From: Clostridia bacterium
GTDB lineage: Bacteria; Bacillota; Clostridia; Oscillospirales; CAG-272
Assembly: GCA_900753285.1 (NCBI GenBank)
Contig: CAADYN010000127.1
Coordinates: 1-50,952, forward strand
Reading direction: 5' to 3'
Length of the DNA stretch: 50,952 nt
Shown here: positions 24,991 to 32,175 of the stretch, one piece after another
Layout of the letters: each line of letters starts with the position of its first letter
Position numbering within the stretch: position 1 is the first letter of the stretch
The notes under the pieces: generated by a model
Seen by the model: the letters and a program-made list of their open reading frames with translations, nothing else
What the model was told of the DNA's origin: nothing
Databases searched by the model: none
Program-made: the position numbers and the translations under genes

Positions 24991-26007
24991 ATGAAGCATT
25001 TTGTGATTTATAGAAAACTGATTTTAATTATAGGTACTGCTACGGCGGTGGTATCTGTTGGTGTGTTCTTTTTTATGGAGGACATCCTTTTCCGTACGCT
25101 TTTTATCTCTTTTGCATTTGCATTTTTTTGGGGTCTGTTGTTCCTGCTGGACTTTCTGCACAACCGCTATAATGATAATCTGTTAGAGGAGATTACGCTG
25201 CTCATTGAAGCATTGGTAGAACAGCAGGAACGGACGGTCTTTTCAGAAGCTGAGGATACCCTGACCGCACGGCTGCAGCATCAACTTCTAAAACTCCGCA
25301 ATATTTTAAAGGCACAGAATCAAATGCTGACACAGGAGAAAGAACAGATTAAAACTTTAATCTCCGATATTTCGCATCAAATTAAAACGCCCGTAGCAGC
25401 GGCAAACACCTTTGCACAGTTATTAGGTGATACAGGGTTATCCGATGAGGAGAGAAGGGAATATATTGCCACCTTGCAGATGTCCCTTGAAAAGCTGACT
25501 TTTTTGACAAACAGTTTGATTAAAATGTCCCGTTTGGAAAGTGGCATTATCCGATTAAAACCTGAACAAAGCAGTTTAAATGATATTGTTATGCAAGCGG
25601 TAAAAACGGTTTATGCCAAAGCAAGGGATAAAAATATTACGATTACCTTTGATTGTGGGCAGACCTTTGAAGCCCTGCTTGATTTTAACTGGACGGCAGA
25701 AGCTGTTACCAATGTACTTGACAATGCTGTGAAATATACACCAAGCGGAGGAGTTGTGGACTTGAAAATCACCGAATATCCATCGTATTTGCGATTGGAT
25801 GTATCCGATAACGGAATTGGCATTCCTGAAGAAGAACAGGCAAAAATCTTCGGCAGATTTTACCGTGGAAAGCAGTCAGCAGGAGTTGACGGTGTAGGGA
25901 TCGGTTTATATCTTACCCGTGATATTGTGAATAAGCAGAACGGGTATATCAAGGTGGCATCCGATGAAAAAGGTACGATATTTTCTTTATTCTTGAAAAA
26001 AGTTTAG
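24991..26007 (+). CDS. Intramembrane-type sensor histidine kinase (BceS-like)
   Basis: 338 codons. I choose ATG 24991 because GGAG (24980-24983) is well spaced; ATG 24985 overlaps the regulator stop. Two membrane spans (about 10-28 and 34-52) are joined by a loop of only about five residues, the mark of intramembrane-sensing kinases. The H-box is LISDISHQIKTPVAA (His129). N-box NVLDNAVKYTP, G1 DNGIGIPEE, G2 GVGIGLYLTR. Such kinases sense peptide antibiotics through their ABC partner. Co-transcribed with the regulator. Confidence 0.92.
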   Translation: MKHFVIYRKLILIIGTATAVVSVGVFFFMEDILFRTLFISFAFAFFWGLLFLLDFLHNRYNDNLLEEITLLIEALVEQQERTVFSEAEDTLTARLQHQLLKLRNILKAQNQMLTQEKEQIKTLISDISHQIKTPVAAANTFAQLLGDTGLSDEERREYIATLQMSLEKLTFLTNSLIKMSRLESGIIRLKPEQSSLNDIVMQAVKTVYAKARDKNITITFDCGQTFEALLDFNWTAEAVTNVLDNAVKYTPSGGVVDLKITEYPSYLRLDVSDNGIGIPEEEQAKIFGRFYRGKQSAGVDGVGIGLYLTRDIVNKQNGYIKVASDEKGTIFSLFLKKV

Positions 26008-26111
26008 AGAATAATAGTAATTCCAGATAAGTGTACGATATGAATTTGTCAAGATAGTAAATATAAAATAGAAAGATTAAATAAAACATGATAAATGGAG
26101 ATGGATAATTT

Positions 26112-26282
26112 ATGATTTCAGAATGGATAATTTGCCCGATTTGTGGCAACAAAACCCGTGATAGAGTTAGAGAAGATACTGTTTTAAAGAATTATCCTCT
26201 TTACTGTCCGAAATGTAAGAAAGAAACTTTAATAAATGCAAAGAAATTACATATAACCGTCATCAAAGAGCCAGACGCATAG
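26112..26282 (+). CDS. Cysteine-rich KTR-domain protein, copy 2 (shortened)
   Basis: 56 codons. CPICGNKTR and YCPKC Cys pairs and the end TVIKEPDA match copy 1 at 18583 closely. At the point where copy 1 has CAG (Gln), this copy has TAG, so the TQSR-type tail is cut; the following bases (ACGCAGAGCCGATGA) are still the same as copy 1. A weak RBS (TGGAGATGG at 26097-26105) lies before ATG 26112. Probably still a zinc ribbon, since all four Cys remain. Confidence 0.75.
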   Translation: MISEWIICPICGNKTRDRVREDTVLKNYPLYCPKCKKETLINAKKLHITVIKEPDA

Positions 26283-26287
26283 ACGCA

Positions 26288-26336
26288 GAGCCGATGAACT
26301 TGTGAGATAACCTCATAAGTCATCGGCTCTTTTTTT
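26288..26336 (+). terminator. Terminator after KTR copy 2
   Basis: GAGCCGATGA (26288-26297) pairs with TCATCGGCTC (26320-26329); an inner TTGTGAG/CCTCATAA stem supports it and TTTTTTT follows at 26330-26336. It is a diverged copy of the terminator at 18768. Confidence 0.8.
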
Positions 26337-26422
26337 ACATGAATATAGAATTTGACAAGTCCGCCAAATAAAAAAAACGGTGTTTTGGTGGGCAATTTTG
26401 TCATGCTCAGATGGCTATTTTA

Positions 26423-26560
26423 TCCCTCCAGACCTGTTTCAAGTTTGGAGGGATTTCTTATGTGTTGGTCTGATAACACTGTGCTGCTGATTTTAAGCAG
26501 CAGTTATTTACATACCGTTCGATAGAGATGAGAATAATCTGTTAAAAAAATTCTTATCTC
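26423..26560 (+). promoter_or_regulatory. Hairpins with a 21-codon leader peptide
   Basis: A hairpin TCCCTCCA/TGGAGGGA (26423-26453) carries the RBS GGAGGG (26447-26452) of a 21-codon ORF (ATG 26460 to TAG 26525, MCWSDNTVLLILSSSYLHTVR). CTGCTG/CAGCAG at 26484-26503 lies inside that ORF. GAGATGAGAAT/ATTCTTATCTC (26525-26560) follows its stop. The layout is that of translation-coupled attenuation, as known for tet(M) in Tn916, but the controlled resistance gene is absent; the next gene is the sigma-like one. Confidence 0.45.
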
Positions 26561-26627
26561 CATTTGGGGAAATTATGTTCCAAAAGTAGATGTTAAATAT
26601 CTATATAATAGAATTGTTATTTCTTAT

Positions 26628-26665
26628 AACCGTAAGGGTTTGACAGCCTTTGCGGTTTTTCTTTT
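26628..26665 (+). terminator. Terminator-like hairpin before the sigma-like gene
   Basis: AACCGTAAGG and CCTTTGCGGTT form a stem with one bulge, followed by TTTTTCTTTT. It would stop read-through from the cargo into the sigma-like gene. The rest of the 26340-26757 gap has no gene that I can support apart from the leader ORF. Confidence 0.6.
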
Positions 26666-26726
26666 GTCGTTTTTTGTTGAATTAAGTCGTAAGCCTGTTT
26701 GTGGCGTAGGGTGTCGTTCACCGCCG

Positions 26727-26758
26727 ATCAATCTGAAATTTCAAAAATTCAGATTGAT
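26727..26758 (+). promoter_or_regulatory. 11-bp inverted repeat directly before the sigma-like gene RBS
   Basis: ATCAATCTGAA (26727-26737) and TTCAGATTGAT (26748-26758) are perfect inverted repeats with a 10-base loop. They end one base before the GGAGG RBS of the next gene. It may be an operator or an RNA hairpin that modulates translation. Confidence 0.5.
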
Positions 26759-26772
26759 TGGAGGAACAAAGA

Positions 26773-27249
26773 ATGAATGAAAAACATCCTAACCGAAAAA
26801 AGGACAAGCATAACCCTTATACGCTGATGATTGTAGAGGGCAGATATTACCTCTCTTTTAAAGATGGGCGGGGTGTTATGCAAAATATTGAAATAGAGAA
26901 AGTGCTGTATGACCTGTTTAACCGTTTTGAGCTTGAGGATATTTCCTATCTTAATCGGGTGAGCAGGCACATTGAACACTCCGAGTTGACAGAAAACTCC
27001 TTGAATGACCGAGTTTTTTATAAGGAAGAAAGTCTTGAGGAAACCGTTTCAAGGTGCATCGAATACGAACTGCTACATAAGGCAATATCAAAACTGCCCG
27101 AAACACAAAGACGCAGGCTGCTGTTGTACTTTTTCGGAGAGTTGTCCTATGAGCAGATTGCCAAGTTGGAGGGATGCACCAAAATGGCGGTTAAAGGAAG
27201 CGTTGACATTGCACTAAAGAAGTTAAAAAAACTTTTTGAAAAATTTTAA
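26773..27249 (+). CDS. Sigma-70 region-4-like regulatory protein
   Basis: 158 codons from ATG 26773 (GGAGG 26760-26764, 8 bases upstream). The C-terminal 60 residues (LHKAISKLPETQRRRLLLYFFGELSYEQIAKLEGCTKMAVKGSVDIALKKLKKLF) are a clear sigma region 4 HTH. The N-terminal half has no region 2 pattern, so it is a small sigma-like regulator, as known in Tn916/Tn1549 elements. It probably controls the excision or transfer genes; the direct target is not visible. Confidence 0.82.
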   Translation: MNEKHPNRKKDKHNPYTLMIVEGRYYLSFKDGRGVMQNIEIEKVLYDLFNRFELEDISYLNRVSRHIEHSELTENSLNDRVFYKEESLEETVSRCIEYELLHKAISKLPETQRRRLLLYFFGELSYEQIAKLEGCTKMAVKGSVDIALKKLKKLFEKF

Positions 27250-27785
27250 TTTTAGCCTATACGAAACCGCTTTTAAGTGAGCAAACAGGTGAGAGGGATT
27301 AAATTCCTTCCACCTGTTTTGCTTTGTGTGGCGAAAACGGGAGTGATCCTTGACAACCGAATATCCATTCGCCAAATACTTCCTCTTTGTGATTGTGATG
27401 AGCATAAGCGTGTGCAGCGGTACGCCAAGACCTGTTAAGAAGCAGCGAGCGATGAAAGGGGGTGATCTCATTCATTACCGACTGAAAATATCGGATTGCT
27501 TCCGATTTCGCCATAACCCACAAAGAGAATAATGGTACTCCCGTCCAGTCACAGTCCGAGCGTGATAAAACCGTCGCAGGCAATGAGGGCGGCTCTGGCA
27601 GACCGTCAGAGGGGTGGAACTCCCGTGGTGTCAGTTCGCTACTGACCGTTTGGCGACTTCCCATAGCATTTCGGGGTGTCGAGGACAAATTGAAATGCTC
27701 CTATCATAAAGCCAGATAAAAGGTAGTCATAGGAACAGAGATTTTGTTTATACTCTCCCGACCTTAAATACTTCCTTTTGTTTGG
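27250..27785. other. Gene-poor region between the sigma-like gene and mazF
   Basis: About 590 bases separate the two genes. A 60-codon frame starting at TTG 27350 (GGGAG at 27339-27343; one hydrophobic stretch near residues 8-22) could be a small membrane protein, but I do not recognise it. The following 27530-27720 stretch is G/C-rich and has no convincing gene on either strand. It may be a decayed gene or a structured RNA. Confidence 0.4.
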
Positions 27786-27815
27786 CTGCCTACATAGGCA
27801 GAACATACCTGCCTA
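27786..27815. promoter_or_regulatory. Triple half-site operator before mazF
   Basis: CTGCCTA-CA-TAGGCAG (27786-27801) is a perfect 16-bp palindrome. A third half, CTGCCTA, at 27809-27815 can also pair with the middle half TAGGCAG. The set lies 25 bases before the mazF ATG and its GGGAGG RBS. It probably is an operator or an alternating RNA hairpin. Confidence 0.5.
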
Positions 27816-27839
27816 AATAAATCTGGGAGGTCAAACATA

Positions 27840-28205
27840 ATGGAAAGAAAAATCAAGCGTGGAGATATTTACTACGCAAATCTAAATCCTGTTATCGGCT
27901 CGGAGCAAGGCGGAACAAGACCTGTACTTATCATTTCAAACGATGTCGGCAATAAGCATAGCCCTACGGTCATTGTCGCACCCATCACAAGCCGAATACA
28001 CACTAAAGCAAAATTGCCGACACACACTTTAATCAATGATTTTGAAGGTTTGGATAAGAACTCAATTATCCTGTTTGAACAAATCCGCACCATAGACAAA
28101 CAACGCCTGCGTAAATATGTTGGTATGCTATCCACAGTCATAATGGCAAGAGCCGATAAAGCTCTTGCCATTAGTATTTCTTTGAGGGAGGTCAATAATG
28201 AATGA
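27840..28205 (+). CDS. mazF: MazF/PemK-type endoribonuclease toxin
   Basis: 121 codons, GGGAGG (27825-27830) before ATG 27840. The fold-defining patterns are all present: IKRGDIYYANLNPVIGSEQGGTRPVLIISND, TVIVAPITSR, and SIILFEQIRTIDKQRLRKYVGML. MazF toxins cut mRNA and normally sit after a MazE antitoxin gene; none precedes it here. The following gene overlaps it by 8 bases and leads to the recombinase. In this setting it may stabilise the element, or a protein other than MazE may neutralise it. Confidence 0.9.
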   Translation: MERKIKRGDIYYANLNPVIGSEQGGTRPVLIISNDVGNKHSPTVIVAPITSRIHTKAKLPTHTLINDFEGLDKNSIILFEQIRTIDKQRLRKYVGMLSTVIMARADKALAISISLREVNNE

Positions 28206-28335
28206 AATTAAGGTAGATAAAAATGTAGCGGCTCTGAAACTCATTGAGATACTTCTTGAAAAAGGAATGATAAATCAAGCCACATATACAAATATCGTGA
28301 AACACGCAAATTCGCACATTTCACAGGCGGCTTGA
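28198..28335 (+). CDS. Small SHOCT-like protein
   Basis: 45 codons; ATG 28198 overlaps the mazF end by 8 bases and has GGGAGG at 28186-28191. The stretch ALKLIEILLEKGMINQATYTNIVKHA resembles the short SHOCT helix pair (L..L...G.I....Y....). No membrane span. Genes like this occur between a MazF gene and the recombinase in similar elements (from memory). It could be the missing toxin partner or a small recombination factor; both are guesses. Confidence 0.65.
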   Translation: MNEIKVDKNVAALKLIEILLEKGMINQATYTNIVKHANSHISQAA

Positions 28336-28380
28336 TAATCAGTACAATATATTCAGAAAAATGAATTGGAGGTATGCTTA

Positions 28381-30198
28381 ATGAACACAGCAGTAAATGA
28401 ATATAATTACAGATTTAAGCTCACAGATTATTCTCTGTTTGACAGAAACAGAGCCAGAAAAGTTGCTATTTATGGTCGTGTTTCAACAGAACACGAAGCA
28501 CAGTTATCTGCATTGGAAAATCAGTTACAATGGTATGATGACCAAGTAAAATATCATCCGAACTGGACGGTCTGTGAACGATATATTGATGAAGGTATCA
28601 CGGGAACACAGGCAAAAAAACGCCCTGCCTTTTTGAAAATGATTGAAGATGCCAAGCAAGGTAAATTTGATTTAATTGTTACCAGAGAGGTATGCCGTTT
28701 TGCACGAAATGTTGTGGATACCCTTGTTGTTACAAGAGAGTTAAAAGGCATAGGCGTTGAGGTGTTTTTTATCGACGATAATATTTGGACAATGGACGGA
28801 GATGGAGAACTGCGGCTATCTCTTATGGCAACATTGGCACAGGAAGAAAGTCGCAAGACTTCCGAGCGTGTAAAAGCAGGTCAGAAAATCAGCCGTGATA
28901 ATGGTGTTCTCTATGGAAACGGTAATATTTTAGGTTATGACCGTGTTGGAGATACCTATGTTATCAATGAGGAACAGGCAGAAACGGTCAGAATGATATA
29001 TGATTTGTATCTGCAAGGTTATGGCTCGATGAAAATCGCAAAGATTTTGACGGAGCGAAAAAGGAAAACAGCTTCTGGACTTATAAAGTGGAGCGTTTCA
29101 AATATTATGAGAGCGATTAAAAATGCCACTTACAAAGGAACAAAGTGTTACAACAAATCCAGAAGCAATAACTTTTTAGAGCAGAAGCGAATAAACAATC
29201 TTGATATGTCCACTTATGAATATGTTGAGGGTGATTTCCCTTCTATTATTTCTCAAGAGATATGGAATAAAGCACAGGCGATAAGGGAAAGTAGAGTAAA
29301 ACCTGTATGTGTATCGGCAGGGAAAAACACACATAGTAAGCGTGATTCACGAGATATATGGGTCAATAAGCTACGTTGTTCCTGCGGCTCATCATACCGT
29401 AAAAATAAATGGCATACGAAATTGGACGGAAAAACCTCTTACGGTTATCAATGCTACAATCAGCTTAACAACGGAATTAAACGGAAAAGAGCTGAAATCG
29501 GTTTAGATACTGAGGGATATTGTGACAGCAGAATGATAACCGATTGGAAACTCGATTTTATGGCAAAAGCTTTGTTAGAGCATCTCTGGACGGAGAGAAA
29601 AGAGTCTGTACTGATTGCGTTAGACCTTATTAAGTATTATTATAAGGAAGAAAAATCTAACGAAACTCAATCCGATACGGTAACGATACAGGCGAAATTG
29701 GATAAGGCAAATAGCAGACTGACTAACTTGATTGCTATGAGAGCTGATGGAGAGATTTCCAAGGACGAGTATCAAGCAATGAGAAGTCCTGTCGATGAAG
29801 AAATCAAGAAACTTCAAAAAGCACTTGATGAAATTCCACAGGAAAAAAGCAATCCGAAAGGATTGGATATAGAGGGTATCCGTTCCACTCTGAACAGCTT
29901 TATTGATTTTAGTGGTAGCACTATCAGCCACGATGTTGTCAATCAGTTTGTATATCTGATAACACCGACATCGGATACTACATTTGATTGGTATGTTAAT
30001 CTGAATGGGACAGCAGATGTGAAAGCAACCTTTACAGCGGAAGGCAGAAAGAAAAACTGCATTATCAAATTGGAGGAAATCGAAAAGATTTCCTCGGTAC
30101 ATAGGGAAAAGAATGAGGACAATGCTCATTTCATTAAAAACCCCCATATTTTTACCTATCTGCACAGGCTGCCCTCAGATAAGCTCGCGGCAAGCTGA
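28381..30198 (+). CDS. Large serine recombinase (integrase/excisionase)
   Basis: 605 codons; ATG 28381 is chosen because GGAGG at 28367-28371 is upstream. The catalytic domain (about 25-170) has the nucleophile Ser35 in YGRVSTEHEAQ and the Arg pattern CRFARNVVDT. The recombinase domain follows, then a zinc-ribbon (RCSCGSSYRKNKW, YGYQCYN, about 335-370) and a long coiled coil (about 430-500). It belongs to the TndX/TnpX-type group that moves CTn elements, and should catalyse both integration and excision. It is the last gene before the element end. Confidence 0.93.
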   Translation: MNTAVNEYNYRFKLTDYSLFDRNRARKVAIYGRVSTEHEAQLSALENQLQWYDDQVKYHPNWTVCERYIDEGITGTQAKKRPAFLKMIEDAKQGKFDLIVTREVCRFARNVVDTLVVTRELKGIGVEVFFIDDNIWTMDGDGELRLSLMATLAQEESRKTSERVKAGQKISRDNGVLYGNGNILGYDRVGDTYVINEEQAETVRMIYDLYLQGYGSMKIAKILTERKRKTASGLIKWSVSNIMRAIKNATYKGTKCYNKSRSNNFLEQKRINNLDMSTYEYVEGDFPSIISQEIWNKAQAIRESRVKPVCVSAGKNTHSKRDSRDIWVNKLRCSCGSSYRKNKWHTKLDGKTSYGYQCYNQLNNGIKRKRAEIGLDTEGYCDSRMITDWKLDFMAKALLEHLWTERKESVLIALDLIKYYYKEEKSNETQSDTVTIQAKLDKANSRLTNLIAMRADGEISKDEYQAMRSPVDEEIKKLQKALDEIPQEKSNPKGLDIEGIRSTLNSFIDFSGSTISHDVVNQFVYLITPTSDTTFDWYVNLNGTADVKATFTAEGRKKNCIIKLEEIEKISSVHREKNEDNAHFIKNPHIFTYLHRLPSDKLAAS

Positions 30199-30219
30199 TT
30201 CTTAAATAAACAAAAAATC

Positions 30220-30256
30220 ACGACCTCACGGAAGAAATTCTATGGGGTCGTTTTTT
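30220..30256 (+). terminator. Terminator after the recombinase gene
   Basis: ACGACCTCA (30220-30228) pairs with TGGGGTCGT (30243-30251), with one mismatch, followed by a T-run. The element end must lie near here or between it and the promoter at 30341; attachment core bases for a serine recombinase are too short to identify from one end. Confidence 0.7.
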
Positions 30257-30340
30257 GCGCTGCATTTCAGTCACATTGCATAAATTACGTTCACCATATC
30301 CGCCGAATCCGACAAAGTTTTCTTGAATTTCGTTTTCTTC

Positions 30341-30369
30341 TTGAACAAAAGCGGAATTTATGCTATCCT
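30341..30369 (+). promoter_or_regulatory. Promoter of the ABC exporter pair
   Basis: TTGAAC (30341-30346), 17 bases and TATCCT (30364-30369), 33 bases before the ATG at 30403. It is the first clearly chromosomal signal after the element. Confidence 0.55.
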
Positions 30370-30402
30370 ATAAGCATCAAAATCTAAACGCAGGTGACTA
30401 CA

Positions 30403-32172
30403 ATGAAGCTTCACAAAAAGATACTGTTCCTGCTGAGTAACGCATGGAAAAGCGCAAAGGGGTACGTTCTCGTTTCAGGCGCGGCGAATATTTTTCGGGC
30501 TGTTCTGTCATTCGGCAGCATAGTCGGTATCGGACTTGTCGTTGACGCGCTCGTTTCAGGACAAAGCTCATCGCAAATCCTTACGCTCATCATCATTTTT
30601 ACCTCCGTCAATTTGGCAATTTCGGTAGTAAAAGAGCTGCTGACCCTCGCGACGGACTACATGGGACGAAAGGCGACGAACACCGCGCAGTATATGTACG
30701 CACAGGATTCGGTCAACGTGAACTACCACTACGCACAGGACGGAACTATTCTCGACTTGAAGAGAAAATCAATGGTGGCTCTGCCCGCGTTTTACATCGA
30801 CCATTTGGGGGATATGGTGAGATATATCGTCCAGTTTTTCGGCGTCATCACCATCGTATCGCATTTCAGTCCGCTGTTCTTGCTCATCCTTGCCGCAACC
30901 TCAGCCGCGTCCGTTTATTTTATCTTCCAGACGAAAAAGGACGAGCTCGCGTTCCAAAACGAAAAGGTGCAGGACGACCGCAAGCTCGATTACCTCTATC
31001 TCGTCATGACGGACTACAGCTACGCGAAGGAAGTCAGGATAAACCGCGCGGAAGACTACGCCGTGAACAAGTACGACGGAATCATGCAGGGACAGTTCAA
31101 GAGACTGAAAAACCTGCTCTACCGAAGAATGAAGATAAACATCGGCAGTACGGTCATAGCAGTCGCGCAGACGGTTCTCATGTATCTTTATTTCTCGTAT
31201 ATGGCGTTTTCCGGTCGCATTTCCATCTCCGAATACACGGTACTTTTGGGAAGCACTACTCTGTTTGTCTCCCTGATTTTAGGCTTTTTCGAGAAAATCG
31301 CGCTCTTCGGCAGAACTCTAAAGGTTCTCGACTGCTATTTTGAATACCGCGACACACTCACCGCCGGAAGCAATATTCACGCGAGCAACGCACTGCCACA
31401 CAAGGATATAGACTTCTCGCACCCGATAATACGGTTTGAAAATGTCTCCTTTGCATATCCGAAAACCGAAAAAACGGTGCTGAAAAACATAAACTTAGAG
31501 CTTAGACCGAGCGAAAGAGTGGGGCTTGTCGGACTGAACGGCTCAGGAAAAACCACACTTGTAAAGCTGCTCACCCGTCTGTACGACCCCACCGAGGGAA
31601 GAATCACGCTGAACGGAGTGGACATCAGGGAAATTCCGTATGAGCAGTACGCCGCGAAAATCGGTATCGTTTTGCAGGATTACTACCTGTTCGCGTATTC
31701 CGTGAAGGAGAACGTCGTTTTGGACGCGCCTTTTGATGAAGAAAAGCTATCATTGTGCCTGAAAAAGAGCGGAAGCGACAAGAAAATCGAAAGCCTGCCG
31801 AACGGGATAGATACTTCCATCTCAAAAACGCTCGACAACGACGGAATCGAATTCTCGGGCGGCGAAGGGCAGAAGTTAGCCTTAGCGAGGGCGATATACA
31901 AGGATGCTCCGATTCTTGTTTTGGATGAGCCGACAAGTGCGCTTGACCCGATAGCGGAATACGAGCTGTTCTCGCGGCTTGACGAGCTTTCGGAAAACAA
32001 ACTCGCGCTGTTCATTTCTCACAGGCTGTCGAGCACAAAATTCTGCGACAGGATAATCGTGCTCTCCGACGGAAAAATCACCGAAACAGGCTGTCACGAC
32101 GATTTGATGCGTAGGCAGGGTGAGTATTATGAGCTGTTTAATTCACAGGCGAAATACTACAAGGAGGGCTGA
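30403..32172 (+). CDS. ABC exporter, membrane plus ATPase half 1
   Basis: 589 codons from ATG 30403 (AGGTGA at 30392-30397). Six membrane spans fill residues 1-310. The ATPase domain (about 340-585) has Walker A GLNGSGKTTLVK, Q-loop VLQDYYLFAYS, signature FSGGEGQKLALARA, Walker B ILVLDEPTSALDP and H-loop ISHRLSS. It has an exporter layout. It pairs with the next gene, only 3 bases away, as a probable heterodimer. Substrate unknown (lipid, peptide or drug). Confidence 0.92.
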   Translation: MKLHKKILFLLSNAWKSAKGYVLVSGAANIFRAVLSFGSIVGIGLVVDALVSGQSSSQILTLIIIFTSVNLAISVVKELLTLATDYMGRKATNTAQYMYAQDSVNVNYHYAQDGTILDLKRKSMVALPAFYIDHLGDMVRYIVQFFGVITIVSHFSPLFLLILAATSAASVYFIFQTKKDELAFQNEKVQDDRKLDYLYLVMTDYSYAKEVRINRAEDYAVNKYDGIMQGQFKRLKNLLYRRMKINIGSTVIAVAQTVLMYLYFSYMAFSGRISISEYTVLLGSTTLFVSLILGFFEKIALFGRTLKVLDCYFEYRDTLTAGSNIHASNALPHKDIDFSHPIIRFENVSFAYPKTEKTVLKNINLELRPSERVGLVGLNGSGKTTLVKLLTRLYDPTEGRITLNGVDIREIPYEQYAAKIGIVLQDYYLFAYSVKENVVLDAPFDEEKLSLCLKKSGSDKKIESLPNGIDTSISKTLDNDGIEFSGGEGQKLALARAIYKDAPILVLDEPTSALDPIAEYELFSRLDELSENKLALFISHRLSSTKFCDRIIVLSDGKITETGCHDDLMRRQGEYYELFNSQAKYYKEG

Positions 32173-32175
32173 GAA

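Noticed and set aside
27299..27688. Leftward 129-codon frame with MAKSEAIRYF-like middle
   Set aside because: No RBS, uneven composition, and it spans the G/C-rich gap and the end of the sigma-like region; I cannot support it as a gene.
16055..30198. Vancomycin (vanB) or tetracycline (tet) cassette as in Tn1549/Tn916
   Set aside because: No ligase, VanS/VanR pair or ribosomal protection protein is present; the two-component system lies with an ABC peptide transporter.
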